Source: Arctopsyche grandis | Taxonomy: Eukaryota > Arthropoda > Insecta > Trichoptera > Hydropsychidae | Length of the DNA stretch: 64,000 bases | Assembly: GCF_051622035.1 (NCBI RefSeq) | Contig: NC_135366.1 | Span: 8,959,001 to 9,023,000, forward strand | Reading direction: 5' to 3' | Notes under the pieces: model-generated | What the model saw: only the letters and a program-made list of their open reading frames with translations | Told to the model about the DNA's origin: nothing | Databases searched by the model: none | In this document: piece by piece, positions 39,265 to 52,518 of the stretch | How positions within the stretch are numbered: position 1 is the first letter of the stretch | Layout of the letters: each line of letters opens with the position of its first letter | Position numbers and translations under genes: made by a program

Positions 39265-41756
39265 AAACTGTTTTTCACACATTATTAGTAACGAAAATAC
39301 CCAGATCTAGATAGGGTGAAATCGAAGATGCATAACAATGAAAGACGTTCTGACAAATCCAATTTTTAAGATACAAATTCATTCCAATCTAAAAACATAT
39401 TCTTACGATGTAAATTTTAGATATTCTCGTACAAAATCGAAACATATTTGAAGTAATTCGAATATTTATGTCCTATAATATTTTCAACAGAAAAAAATTA
39501 ATAGCCCTTAATGGGTGAAGAAGAACATCGCCTGCCGATATAGCGAGGCGTTTACACGATACGACTACGGAATGAAGTCACGTCAGCTCTTGAGCGATGG
39601 ACTCACGCACTCGCTCCCGCAGGACTATTCTTCAATTCGACCATAGATATTGGATTTCGTCTTATAAGACGAAATCCTGGAGCCTGAAGCACTATAGCCT
39701 GCATACCAGGACTCCAAACGTAAATCGCACTTGCGTAGAAAACCTCGTGACTACAATCCATCTACCTACAGATGCTACCTATCCTCGAATACTATACATG
39801 TATAATACTTCAATTGATATATTTAATTATTGAATTTAAATTAAACAATTATTTATTTTTTTATAATTTTGGATACAGTTCATCCTTATAGGAATGGAAT
39901 CAAAAAAATGATAATGAAATTTCGAACTTACATACGTTATTCATGGAATCAATGCTTCTTGTCGAGTGACTTTGTAACGTGTGGGAGTACGCTCCAAAAT
40001 GAGATTTTTTGCGCCGAAAACGCAAAAAACCCTCGAAAATTTCCACCCCATGAACGAGGGGTGGTTTTTGGACATTCAGAATTATGTATTCAAGGCGCGA
40101 AATCACTTTTGAAACGAGGGTATTCTGCCAGGTAAGTGAAGTGTCTCTTACACCGCCGGCTTATTCGTAATGTGTAACTTTATGGGCAAATAATCGAATT
40201 TTTTATTACGTTATCCTTCGTCGTAAAGACGGCGTCATAAAATCGTGTAAGAATTTATTATCAAAATAAAATGACAACAATTAATGCACAAAACCATGCG
40301 AAAATTACGATTATAATAAGGTAGCTGACTAATTGACCACCCTTCAGCAGATGACCATCAGCGTATAGATCTTTAAATATATATGTTAAAGAACATAACT
40401 TATTATGTTCAAGCCCAATTTATCAATTTTTATATAAAAATTATAATAAATAGATTCACATATAAAATTTTTAGGAAAAAAAAACATTATAAAATAATTT
40501 AACAATTTTTGCAAAATGTTCATTCGTTGGTGCACAACTTTTTTATTTAAAATGCACGGTGATTGTAGATACGTAAATGTTTTTTCTAGATATAACGAAG
40601 GTAAGTCATACATAAATAAAAAGCTTTTCGTTTTATAGACTCATCGAAACCCTTTAGAAAGATTTTTCTAAGAAGCTTAAGAAAAGCGTCGTAATTCAAA
40701 CGTTATTTTTCTTTCATAACTCGGAATAAAAAAAGTTATACGTACTTAATAAAAAAAAGAGAAAAGAAACATCTTCGTTTGGTGATTTATCGTTCAAATT
40801 TTCAGAGCCTTGCTTTTTAAAGTTATTGTTTCGTTTCGAAGGTTAACAACTCGTAAATTTCGCTAAAAGATAATTAGACCGATCGTTTTAACAACGCCGC
40901 TTTCTCTTCCTTTGTTATTACTTATTACAATAGTCTTTACATTTTCAATCAAAATGATTAAAAATTAAAACTTGAATATTAAAAAATGAAAACAAGTCGT
41001 CGTATGTATGTATGTATGTATATGTACATGAGTAAAGTTCCGAACAATATTTTATTGCATCGCTCCGCGCGAATCCATTTGCGCGTCTATCCCAGCCGGC
41101 TTGGAATGACACAAATGGACCAAGTTTTTCATACTTCGATTTTTTATCGAAGGGTAAAAGAACGAAAGTGAGACGGAAGAGGGGGTGGAAAAAGTCAACT
41201 TGCTTAATATATTTTGAGTGCTCAGAAAAGTGCCGAAAGAAAATGCGACGGTGGATGACGGGTAGTTTTGGGCGAAGAGGACGAAAGCTGTCGTAAAATG
41301 CAGAAGTGAACCGCTCCCGCACAGGCTTTATTAACCAAATGCAAAGAAGATCATCTACTATATTCAACGGAAAATATGCGTCGGATAAGTGCGATACTTG
41401 GCGGTTAAACTCAACAGTGAACCAACGCCCAAAACTGAGGAAATTGTACGACACTTTACTGCACGCGTAGCTACCCTATTTTTCCTTTGCTCTATATACC
41501 TATATACATATGTACATACATACGTACGTATGTACATACATTCATCATACATATAGCACCATTCGACGTTTCTAAGGTGAGGAAAAGTTGAAAAAAAAAG
41601 AAAAATATGGTTTCTTTTCAGAAAATTTTGTATATGGATCCAAGCTAGAACACCGTGAAAAGGTATATATGTACCTAATTTTGTATTCCGATAATGACAA
41701 AACAATACTTTGACAAACTTATCAAGAAAATCAATTTTCTTCGTTTTTTAATTATA
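39265..41756. other. Intergenic with a GC-richer island at about 40950-41450
   Basis: The island holds a 169-codon minus-strand open frame (40945-41454). It lacks recognisable domains and contains microsatellite-derived YTYIHTY, so I do not call it a gene. The rest is AT-rich. Confidence 0.4.
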
Positions 41757-42075
41757 AACTAGTGGCTTGTGTGCACATACTTGTGCATTCCATTTGATCG
41801 GTAGACATTAACAAAATAATAAATTATAAATACAATTATTTTTTTACAAATTAATTAAATTTTAAATATTATTATTAAATGCCGCGTCTCTTTCAACGGC
41901 TCCAAGGAAAGAAAGAGAGACGGAGCATTTTGAGTGAGTACATAACATCGCATCGCGCATGCGCAGAGCCCACACTATGCCGCGTCTCTTTGCACGATAT
42001 ATGATTCCAAGGGGAGAAAGAAAGACGGGGGGGCGTGTTAACGAACATTCACATGCATTTAACACGCACGCGGGC
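41757..42075 (+). repeat. Interspersed repeat with GCCGCGTCTCTTT motif, copy 1
   Basis: Starts ACTAGTGGCTTGTGTGCA. It has an AATTAATTAAATTTTAAATA centre and two GCCGCGTCTCTTT...AGAAAGAGAGACGG inverted pairs at about 41881-41927 and 41979-42030. An inverted partial copy is at 44756-45006. Family unknown. Confidence 0.65.
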
Positions 42076-43005
42076 ACGCATATACAATTATTATAAACGA
42101 TATAAAACCAATAAATATAATATTTTACGCTCTTTTATTTGAATAATCAAGAAAATCTCAACATAACCAACGCATATTTTTTGTTTCTCGAAGTATCTGG
42201 TATGTACATACGAATGTATCTTGTTATGAGCGTTATGCCTTTCTAACCATAAATTAATTGAATACTTAATTTCAAATTTAATTAGGGACTGTTTTATAAA
42301 TTTTCCAGGGTGAGAATTATTAATGCAGCATAACAAAATTTGGCGTCTAAATCGAAGAAGAAGCAAAGATTTTCAGCCCGATTTCAAATTAAGATTTTTC
42401 CACGCGGCGCGCGCAAAAACAAAGTAAACCGACGAAAGGCCGAATTTTCCCCAGTTTTTCCTACTTATTAAATTATGAAAAAAAGGAGGAAAAAGTAAGA
42501 GAGCAGCTATGTGTGAACGCCGATGGAGAACGCGCCTTTTCCCCGCTTTCCTTCGGGGGTGAAGCCATGGAAAATCTTTAAGCGTAAAAACCCCACTCAT
42601 CCCTTTATTGAATGGGCCCGCCGACGCGATATTCTTATTTAGTGAACGCCGAGAATTAGAATTGTTAATCCCAAAGAAAAATACCCGCGCCGGAGGAATT
42701 AAGTCGAAATTATTCGCAATAAATTGCGAGACGCACATTCGAAGAGGTTTATTTTAATTTTTTCGGCGCGAATGCTTTACGCGAAAAAATGTATCCGTAT
42801 TTCGTATATAAGCTCAAATGGTCTAAGGATAGGAAATTAAAATGTGCGAATTTCAAAATGTGCGAATTTCAAAACATGCGAAAAAGAAAAAGAAAACTGC
42901 GATTCATGGTGGATCAGAAAACAGACGTGAAAAATTTATAATCATGCAGTCCAATCTTATTTTTTGAATTTCTTTATAAAAAAATTATATAATTAATTAT
43001 TTAAT

Positions 43006-43012
<7 letters not shown>
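42076..43012. other. Intergenic with a GC-richer island at about 42370-42780
   Basis: A 121-codon minus frame (42373-42738) coincides with the island but has no family features. TGCGAATTTCAAAA is tandemly repeated near 42843-42875. Confidence 0.4.
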
Positions 43013-43068
<56 letters not shown>

Positions 43069-43090
43069 ATTAAGAAACTGCGTTATCTGA
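43013..43090. repeat. (TA)n with a linked unique flank
   Basis: A TA run (about 43013-43064) is followed by TTTGATTAAGAAACTGCGTT ATCT. The same flank, reversed and again abutting TA runs, lies at 47645-47672 inside the CAP gene. The microsatellite and its flank therefore appear to move or duplicate together. Confidence 0.8.
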
Positions 43091-43995
<905 letters not shown>

Positions 43996-44755
43996 TATAT
44001 TTACTTATTTTGCAGACTTTCAGACTGTAGACATCGAACAGTGTCTTACCAAATTAAATTATTAATCCTATTTCTCTTCTTCGACACGTTCTTATAAAAT
44101 TAAAGACTACGTAAACAAAATTTTAAAAATATCACCGAGCCAAATATTACCTATGAATTTTGCCCACCATTCTACACACATTAAAATCATATTTTATTTA
44201 TTTAAAAAGAACTATAATAAAAATACTGTGAATGTTAAGTCTATGTACTACGAGTATTGAAATTGTTTTTAAATGAGAAGAATTTTCCTCATTCGAATAG
44301 AATTCTTCACTCAAAGCACACGGGATTTTCTTATCGGTTTTTAGAGGATTTCTATGCTATTTCCGAAGCAACAGGACCTTTAGAAAGTTCACGCACACAC
44401 ACCCACACACAAACATATACATACGTATTCAAGTCAATGTATGCATATACATATGTATGTGTGTACATTCTGGATACGCCTATGTAAATACGCTAGATAC
44501 AAAAAAGGTATTCACGTAGCAGGATTCGCGAATAAACCCAAGGATATACCAATTGAACTCGAAAAACAACTCGGAATAAAAAACCCTTTTTTAGACGTTT
44601 CACACAGTAGATAAAAATGCATATAGGTAACTATTATGTACGCATGCTTGCATTAAACTACTATTTAAATATATGTATGTAATATAAATTCATTCGATTA
44701 AGAACAGAAAGAAAAACAACCAGTCACAGTAGCAACCATTAATATCGTATATAAT

Positions 44756-45006
44756 AATTGTCGTGCGTGCGTGTCGAGTGCGTGTGAATGTTGGTTAACA
44801 CGCTCCGTCTCTCTTTCTCCCCTTGGAATCGTATATCGTAGAAAGAGACGCGGCATATCAATTCGTTCACACGATCGGCGGATTTTTACAAAATAATTTT
44901 TTTTTCAAAAAAGTTAATTAAATTTTAAATTTATAATTCCGTTGATCCAAATTGCGATATTTTACCGAGTGCCCAATTATATGCACACAAGCTACTAGTA
45001 TTATAT
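44756..45006 (-). repeat. Interspersed repeat with GCCGCGTCTCTTT motif, copy 2
   Basis: On the minus strand: ACTAGTAGCTTGTGTGCATA, the AATTTAAAATTTAATTAACT centre and GCCGCGTCTCTTTCTACGAT with its CCAAGGGGAGAAAGAGAGAC partner. It matches 41757-42075 in order but lacks the doubled hairpin. Confidence 0.65.
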
Positions 45007-45765
45007 ATGTAAGTATAGCTACATATTTCGAAACAAAACACAAGTCGCTCGCTCACGCAAGCTTACAATGAACATCCAATCAAATTCCAAAAAGATATCT
45101 AGCAATTGTGAAATGGCCATTACGGGGAAAATGATTGCAAAATAATAATAATAAAAACCTAGCATTTAGCAATCGTTTATAAACTGACAATCTCCCCTAT
45201 AGAAAACATATGTAGTCTTTAAATGTATAGGTACATACATACATATGTACATACATACGGATATAGCACATTCACTCATTTTCGTTTACTCAACTTGGCA
45301 ACGAGAACATAAATTCTCGCCACGAAAATCCGCAAAGGCATTATTTACCCTCATATAATGTACACACAAAAAGTTACCTGCGATAATTCAATTACGACTT
45401 GTATGTATGTACATATGTACTATATGTATGTAGTAAGGGGCGAAAGGAAGTATTCCAGACGCTTTTCCTATTTTTTCGGACGATTGTATTCGTATTACGA
45501 TTATACACGTTAGGAAAAGTAAGAAAATTGCACAATTAAAATACTTAATGCAATTAAATAAATAAAGTAATCCTAATATAAAATCGAGCCAAAAACTATC
45601 AACATATTATTTCTTTATCTGTGATTGATTAAAATGAGATAAAAATTCGTATCGTGTACTTGTATATATGTATATATGCACAAAAACACAGGTGGTTTAT
45701 AATTAAGAATGATAAACATACATTTGTATGTATTTACATACATATGTATATGTGTATGTACGTGA
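45007..45765. other. Intergenic, AT-rich
   Basis: TACATATGTA microsatellites near 45232-45262, 45400-45430 and 45720-45760. No gene recognised. Confidence 0.4.
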
Positions 45766-46539
45766 TTTGATTTTGATTTGATTTTTAAATGCTTTTTATT
45801 ATTACTAAATTATGTTCACAATACATCTATTTTAATAGCTACTGATCTACTAATCATTTTCTATGCTATAATTTAAAATTAATTTTGTTAGTAATCATAG
45901 TATTATATTATTATAATGTTAATATCTACAGCGTAATAGGAAAAAGAGCTCAAAAACCTATTTACAATTCTTATAAATGCTCATAATACATCTAATATAT
46001 AATATTAATTAAAGACTCTCTAAAGCAGATTGTGTTTAGGTAATCTGTGTTTATACCTGAAGGGTATAGACATTTTGTTGTTATCACCGAGAAGTGTGTT
46101 AGTATGGTTATTAGTGATTCTGTCATAGAATCTACTGGCTAGTTTGTTATAAAACAAAATATTATATATGGCATACAGTTTTTTCAAGTTAGTATATATG
46201 GGTGTATTATAAATTATTTTTAGGGATTTATTTTGTATTACTTGGAGCTTGGAAAGGTTAGTATTCGAGGCGTTATTCCATACAGGTGAAGCATAGCTAG
46301 TACGTGAGGTGATACAGAGATGTTCGAGTACGGGGAAGAATAGAAGACGCAAAATGGTTATGGAAGTGGAAGGTAAGCGGACTTTGCAAAAATAAACATA
46401 TTTTCGACTGATGAAACTTCTCAAGACGAATACGCATGATAATATGTAGATCATAATTTTGAATAGAATAAAATTCTAACGCATTTACCTTCGTATCTAA
46501 CCATTTATCAATAAAATTTTCGTTTTTTTGAATGGTCAT
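45766..46539 (-). pseudogene. LINE family A copy with reverse-transcriptase remnant
   Basis: On the minus strand a frame reads LRLLFFPVLEHLC, TSYASPVWNNA and SKLQVIQNKSLKIIYNTP, then ASRFYDRITN and RYKHRLPKHNLL before a stop near 46020. The SPVWNNA...KLQVIQNK block is the Jockey-type sequence after the polymerase domain. The family A 3' UTR follows down to about 45766. The upstream part is frameshifted and truncated. This is the longest copy and the one that ties the short family A repeats to a LINE. Confidence 0.8.
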
Positions 46540-46859
46540 AGAATAATAGAGGTTTTTAAATTAGTTCGTTTACTTTGATCGAAGGTATCATAGTTTTCGT
46601 CAAACTCAATGTTTTGTTTAAATTCTGTGTAATTAATATTGACTATAATACGTAAGCAACGACACCATATGATTCATATTTTTTTTTCATACATTTTACC
46701 ATTCAAATGTTCCAAAAAATAAATATTCCATAGTTTACAAGTTGCCAGATAACAATTTCTTATCATAAAGATTAAAAATATTTGATAGGTTTCAAATAAA
46801 AAGGCATCATTATATGCCGATAGCTGTTTGCAATCACAGTTCGTGAAAAATAAGCAAAA

Positions 46860-47495
46860 ATGTCTGGTAAGTTTTATTTGAATTATATTCGAAATTCTAA
46901 AAATTCGAAAAAATTATAAAAAATAAATATTTTCAGTATCGTCTAATGAACAGAAAACCATTGTCAATGTGCACAATGAATTAAGGAAAAAAGTAGCCGA
47001 TGGACAAGTTCCGAATCAACCGAAAGCCATCAATATGACTTATTTGGTAAGTGAATAACATTATATTGAAACTTAACGATGCAACGAAAATATAAATTAT
47101 TACATATTTGTATTTCAAACAGGAATGGGATAGCGAATTAGCTCAAGGGGCTCAAGCATGGGCAAATAAGAAAATTTTTGCTCACAATTCATCCAAAAAA
47201 CATTGTAATTATATAAAAATTACATATTTTGTATGCATGCTAATTAAATATATTAATTATGATATTGAAGTATTATTTTCTTATATATAAATATAATCAG
47301 CCAAATTTACGGTTGGGGAAAACCTCTACATGTCGTTCACGTCGAATCACAGTGACACACAACCGTACTGGGAAAATGCTGTAAATTCTTGGTTCAATGA
47401 ATACAAGGATTATAAGTATCGACCTCTGGTATCGGATCCGAAGACCGGGCACTATACTCAGGTTATATAATTTGTAATATTAAACAATGTATTCA

Positions 47496-47537
<42 letters not shown>

Positions 47538-47543
47538 TAGATT

Positions 47544-47616
<73 letters not shown>

Positions 47617-47666
47617 GCGTATTATTGGTGTTTATCTATTTAATCTAGATAACGCAGTTTCTTAAT

Positions 47667-47727
<61 letters not shown>

Positions 47728-48329
47728 GCGTATTATTGGTGTTTATCTATTTTTTTTATTTTAAATTACATACAATTAAAATTAAATACAATCAATGACG
47801 ATTGATTTTATTTCATTAGGTAATCTGGGCCGATACAAAATACGTTGGTTGCGGAATGAGCACGTACATGAGTCAAGGAATGCTATCTAAGTTGTATGTT
47901 TGCAATTATGGACCAGCGTAAGTAATACAACTATTAATTTACATATATTTTTACATATATTTTTCCTTTGCATTTCACATGGCTTTCGTGTTAGTGGTCA
48001 TTTTTAATATTCCTTAACACAAAAAAATGTTGATGAACAATTTTGAAATTCCCCACTTTTTGCCGTCTAATAAAGAAAATATAATTTTTTTCCGTACTAA
48101 GTTGATAAAGTTAAGAAACTAACGCGATTTATGTTTGCTAAAATTTGTGGTAAATTGCACCCCTACGAAATTTCAAAACGGAAAAATCAATATTTATTAA
48201 AAAAAAGTATTTTTTTTACCTTTTTACATTTTTTACCATTTCATTTCAACAACTTAATTTTTAACAATTAATTGTTTTCGTGAATTTTTCAGAGGCAACT
48301 TTATAAATCAATATCCTTACAAGGTATAA
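46860..48329 (+). CDS. CAP-superfamily protein, GAPR-1/GLIPR2-like
   Basis: Six exons: 46860-46866, 46937-47046, 47123-47204, 47301-47461, 47820-47917 and 48293-48329. All have GT-AG borders and join in frame to 164 aa. The single CAP domain fills the protein. Visible are NVHNELRKK near the N-terminus, GENLYMSF, the CAP signature GHYTQVIWADT and the second signature [12 protein letters not shown]. There is no signal peptide, because the first exon encodes only MSV. Length and the missing secretion signal match Golgi-associated GAPR-1/GLIPR2 proteins (about 154 aa) rather than secreted antigen-5 allergens. Family members bind lipid membranes and act in trafficking; the function here is inferred. 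An AATAAA at 48376-48381 follows the stop by about 47 bp. The start rests on a 7-nt first exon, which is the least certain part. Intron 4 holds TA repeats. Confidence 0.9.
47497..47760. repeat. (TA)n arrays with a duplicated unit in the CAP intron
   Basis: Three TA runs are interspersed with ATTCGCGTATTATTGGTG, which occurs twice at about 47613 and 47726. The segment AGATAACGCAGTTTCTTAAT between them equals, inverted, the flank at 43066-43090. The unit lies wholly within intron 4 and does not touch a splice site. Confidence 0.8.
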
Positions 48330-48375
48330 ATATACAATCGATGCCTGTATCTTACAAGTTTACAATTAATAACAT

Positions 48376-48381
48376 AATAAA
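48376..48381 (+). promoter_or_regulatory. Polyadenylation signal of the CAP gene
   Basis: AATAAA, about 47 bp after the stop codon and the first such hexamer downstream on this strand. Confidence 0.55.
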
Positions 48382-48659
48382 TATTTCCATGAAAAAATTA
48401 GCATTTGTTAGTTCCATAGAACAAATATTATATAATAATGTAGTCTAAAGATTGATTCCATAGAAAAAAAAAATTTTTAAAAGAAAATGTACGTAAATTC
48501 AATTTAAATCGTAATATTAACAAATTTAATGTGACATCATAAATAAATAGTTCTAAAATATTATTTGAGTTTCTTTGAAGTGATTACATATGTACGTATA
48601 CTGATCTATCTAAACCGCAAAATTTCTGAGAAAAAAAATAACTATTTTATTAGGTTGTT

Positions 48660-48735
48660 ATTTATCTGTAGATTACTGTATATATGTATGTATATACATA
48701 CATATATACAGTAATCCACAGTTAGATAAATTTTG
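48660..48735. repeat. Long imperfect hairpin
   Basis: TTTATCTGTAGATTACTGTA...TACAGTAATCCACAGTTAGATAAA folds around a self-complementary TATATATGTATGTATATACA centre. It is probably a small foldback element. No duplication is identified. Confidence 0.6.
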
Positions 48736-49079
48736 CGATATAATCAAATATGTACATATGTGATTATAGCGCCATTTTCAGTAATAAAACTAAATGCTGA
48801 ACTATCCTTCAAAAATCAATTAAAGTATTTTTACGACAATATCTTATCGCAATCGAATAACGTGTGTGTATTTTATATTTAAAGATAACTGAAATTTTTG
48901 ATTAGTTGTTTAAATATTTTAAATTCGGTATAATACTTTTTAAAAAATGAAAAGAAATAATTATTAAAAAAGAAAATTAAATTAAATCACTCACATATCA
49001 CATATTGTTTTCATTGTCACCAAGCTTATCTGGATGCTGAAAATATAAATATAATTTAATAGTGTTTTTACCCGACTTC

Positions 49080-50598
49080 CAGTGGCGTAGCTACCATTGC
49101 GCAAAGTGATGCAAATCATCACGGCCCATGCTCGACAAGGGGCCCAAATTTTAAAACACTCAATATGAAAAAGATATTATTATCCAATGTGGAAAAAAAT
49201 TGACAATTGATTGTAAAAATGAAGAACAAATACGATATGAAGCTTCGTTTTGGAAAATGGTTTTGGAGCGACTGTTTCGCATAACATTAATGTTAGCCAA
49301 AAATTCATTGGGATTTCGAGGTCGCACAGAAAAACTTTTGGATGATTACAATGGAAAATTTTAATCCCAAGTTCAATTGATTATGAATCTTGATTATGTT
49401 ATGTAGCAAGTAATGGATATGCCATCCGAATCAGTAAATTATCTAAGTCCAAAAATACAATAATGTATTGATAGAATTGTTAGGAAATAAGTTAATATTA
49501 ATATTAATATGAATTCATCGCATTTTTGTGCCATGTTGGATAATATAATTGGCCAAGATATATATTATTGGCAAGGTAACCGTTCAACTTAAAAGTTGCT
49601 CTCAATTAATGCAAGAGTGAAAAACTATTTCATTTTTCTTGAACCTCGCAATATTATGAATTCATCACAAAAAAATATTTTAGAAAATTGTTTAAAATTA
49701 AGGAAAAAAATATCCAGAAGTTTTCTCAGATCAATTTGATGAACAGTTCATTTAAGTGATTTCATTATTCATTATAATTTTCATAATTACTTATCAGAAA
49801 ATACAGTTGAATTTTCGGAAGTTTATGTCGTGTTTATTGTTATGTTATTTTTTACTTTATCAATAACAGTGGTGAGTGTTGAAAGATCTAACAATAAATT
49901 AAAAATGATTAAAAACCACAAAAGAAACTCTATCGGAAATTCAAGGCTAAATAATCTTGCATTGTTGGCCATTGAATATAAACAAGAGGCAAAAATTAGA
50001 AGTTCAAAATTTAATTTTAGTGATTTCGCTAATATGAAAGCAAGAAAGAAAAAAATTTAAATTGGTGAGCTTATTTCTGAATTATTTTCTCTATTATATG
50101 AATATTTATTTGGTTTGATGCAAACGATCGAAAAGTGCCAGACAAATTGATTAAACCACAGATTAACTGGATGGCTGCTTTAAACGCAATTCTCGACTTC
50201 ACGAATGAACAATTGCACATCAGATGACGAGTAACCTTTCAATGTGCACAGATGCAATTGTTAAAATTGAATTGGATCTTTCTGGCGAGTTTTTAATAAT
50301 TTAATAAGGAAAAATTCGGAACTTAAGTATCAGAAGCGCAGAACGTATACAGGGTAGGTATGTCGGGACTTCGGGTAGATTTCGCTTAGTGTAAGTGCGA
50401 GCAGTGCGCACGCATAAGGTACACGTGTCGTTAATCTGTGGTTCAGTCTGTCTGGCGCTTTTCGATCGTTTGCACCGCATCGATATTTATTATGTCAAAT
50501 ATGTACAGAAACTTATTTCATTTCGTATTTAAAAAAAATATCAAGGGGCCCTTGCGTAATTTTTGCATCAGGGCACAAAATTTCTAGCTACGCCACTG
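49080..50598 (+). mobile_element. Degenerate hAT element nested in the Helitron
   Basis: Ends CAGTGGCGTAGCTA and TAGCTACGCCACTG are perfect inverted repeats. Flanks CCGACTTC (49072-49079) and CCGGCTTC (50599-50606) are an 8-bp duplication with one mismatch. GGGGCCC-type subterminal sequence sits inside both ends. It carries a transposase remnant at 49830-50060. Confidence 0.85.
49830..50060 (+). pseudogene. hAT transposase C-terminal dimerisation domain
   Basis: The frame reads TLSITVVSVERSNNKLKMIK, then NSRLNNLALLAIE. This corresponds to the hAT dimerisation motif, usually written near LPVTVASAERSFSKLKLIK with RLNGLALLSIE. Ser and the hydrophobic heptads are kept. The catalytic domain upstream is not readable as one frame, so the enzyme is not functional. 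It resembles zinc-finger MYM/TTF-type hAT transposases. Confidence 0.8.
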
Positions 50599-50905
50599 CC
50601 GGCTTCGCTCGGTATTTGTAATATAAACCGCTTAAACATGGCCAATCTAATAGTAAACATTTTATAAAATTTATTTAAATAGTTTCATTTTATTTATGAT
50701 GTTCGATGACGACACGGATTTACAAATCAACAATAGTTACACACAAAGTCTCTTTCGAAATTATATATTAGATTTATTAATATATCTATCAACTTCTAAA
50801 ATTTACTCTTATATTAAAAATTCGTGATATTATTACTTTTAAGTATAATTCCCCCTGTAGCCCCCCCCCGTCCTAAATTAGAGAAAATATTAATGTATGT
50901 ATGTA

Positions 50906-51375
50906 TAAGCCAGCAGCATAGGTCGGTCGTTAAGCTTCTGCTTAGCGTCGAGAAGGCGCCGGGTTCGATCCCAGGGCCGGGCCTCGAATGAAAATGAATT
51001 TTTCAGAGTATGGTGTTGGTTAGACCTGAATTTGTGATTTCAGGTTGATCGTTTCCTATCAGGGTTTGCCAATTTTCTCTGATTTCATTGTTGAAATGGT
51101 TCCCGGAAAAAATTGGCTAAAATCCCTCCTATACGATATGTCACCTATAATTTGTTATTAATTAATGTGTAATAAATAAGTTTGTGTACAAATTGATAGA
51201 TGTCTCATTAATTTGCGAGTTTTTCAGTGTCTCGTAATTCAGTGATTTATATAAAAATGCTGCATTGTAATTGTAATTTGTAATTGGCCAGGAAGGCGCA
51301 TTGGGGTTTACCTGTAAGGCCTTCCTGGTATATATGTAAAAAAATAAATAAAATAAATAAAAATAAAATAAAATA
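50906..51375 (+). repeat. tRNA-derived SINE (family S), nearly complete
   Basis: The head has B box GGTTCGATCCC (50962-50972). The body has GTTTGCCAATTTTCTCTGAT and GAAATGGTTCC. The 3' end has a perfect 10-bp hairpin, CCAGGAAGGC (51288-51297) and GCCTTCCTGG (51319-51328), then an AAATAAAATA-type tail. It lies just outside the Helitron/hAT nest. Confidence 0.85.
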
Positions 51376-52243
51376 AAATTTGTAAGGTAATTTATAAATT
51401 CGAAATTTTTGAAAATTCTGATTATTTTTTAAATAGGGTGTGCAAACTACCCAAACTACAAAACTATTCAAATAATACTCACAAACCACACGATGTCTCC
51501 ATTTCCAATGGTTGCTATTGCGACATTTTCGTCTGTTAAATTTTACGCCGTATTCAAACGAATTTCACTTACGCAAAAAACTACCACTCCAATGATTTTA
51601 AATTTAAATTTAGTCGAAAAGCGCAAATTAAATGGGATTATTAATTCAAGACTCTAATACTAAACATAATGAGATGCCATTATTAAAAACCAAAAAAACA
51701 AATGAACAGAATGTACTTCAATGAACAAATGAACTTCAATATTCGCTTGCTACTAGCGATTAATACAAATATTCAAATAATGAAAATAAAATAAAATACT
51801 CACCACTGGATCCCTGTCAACCCACCGAATACTCAATTACGAAAATTTCAATCGAGTATTCGGTGAAAGGGGAGGGCATAGTTTGAAACTATCCACCTCG
51901 AACTTTTTTCCTCCTCGTGCCTCGAGAAAATTTTCGTAAAACATATGTTTTGTAACAATCTAACAAATATACATAGATGGGGAAAATATTGCAATTTGTA
52001 AAAATATCGATTTTCTACTTATTTTAAACATACGTTTTGGAGTTTTGGTCTGCTTTGTAAATTTTTCAATACTTGGGTATTTCATGACATTTATTTAAAC
52101 ACCGTTGAGAATTAAAAAAGAAATACAATTCTTATCGTCATAAATAACTTAAAATAAGTCAGAAAAATACTAAAATCGTTGGCCAGTAGCCACCAACATT
52201 TTAAAGTTAAAAAGATAAGAGCCCTGTGATACTGTGATACTAA
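51376..52243. other. Intergenic
   Basis: Contains a short hairpin with a 12-bp stem, CACCGAATACTC / GAGTATTCGGTG, at about 51824-51866. Otherwise unremarkable. Confidence 0.45.
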
Positions 52244-52298
52244 TTTAAGTTTTATTTTATATTTTATAGATAAATAAAATAATATATTGCATCACTTA

Positions 52299-52473
52299 GG
52301 GCCGGGCCGCACCGTGCGACTTGCGAGTGACTTGGTTGAGGGCGACCAGACCAATGCATGCAGGTAGATGAGACATACTACACCCGTCAACTTGTTTGTC
52401 GCACACATTTCCATACATTTTTTCGTGTCGCGCAACTAGTCGGCCGACAAAGTTGCACGGTGCGGCCCGGCCC
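52299..52473. mobile_element. GC-rich MITE with TTA target duplication
   Basis: Ends GGGCCGGGCCGCACCGTGC and its inverse are perfect over about 19 bp. TTA flanks at 52296-52298 and 52474-52476. A 3-bp TWA duplication fits PIF/Harbinger-type elements. It interrupts the left arm of the palindrome complex, and removing it restores pairing. Confidence 0.8.
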
Positions 52474-52518
52474 TTAGGTAGTAGTGAAAAGAATCACCAC
52501 CGAGAACCCAACAAATAA

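Larger units (their letters stand above)
49060..50772 (-). mobile_element. Helitron-like element split by a hAT insertion
   Basis: On the minus strand it starts TCTAATATATAATTTCGAAA at 50772. It runs to the GAGCGAAGCCGG hairpin at about 50599-50610, is interrupted at 50598-49080, and resumes with GTCGGGTAAAAACACTA ending near 49060. The final CTAG is eroded to CTAT. Confidence 0.75.

Noticed and set aside
40945-41454. 169-codon open frame on minus, one of the longest in the gene-poor half
   Set aside because: No domain, signal peptide or exon-like neighbours. It lies in a GC-richer island where long frames occur by chance and includes microsatellite-derived residues.
42373-42738. 121-codon open frame on minus
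   Set aside because: Coincides with a GC-richer island and has no family features.
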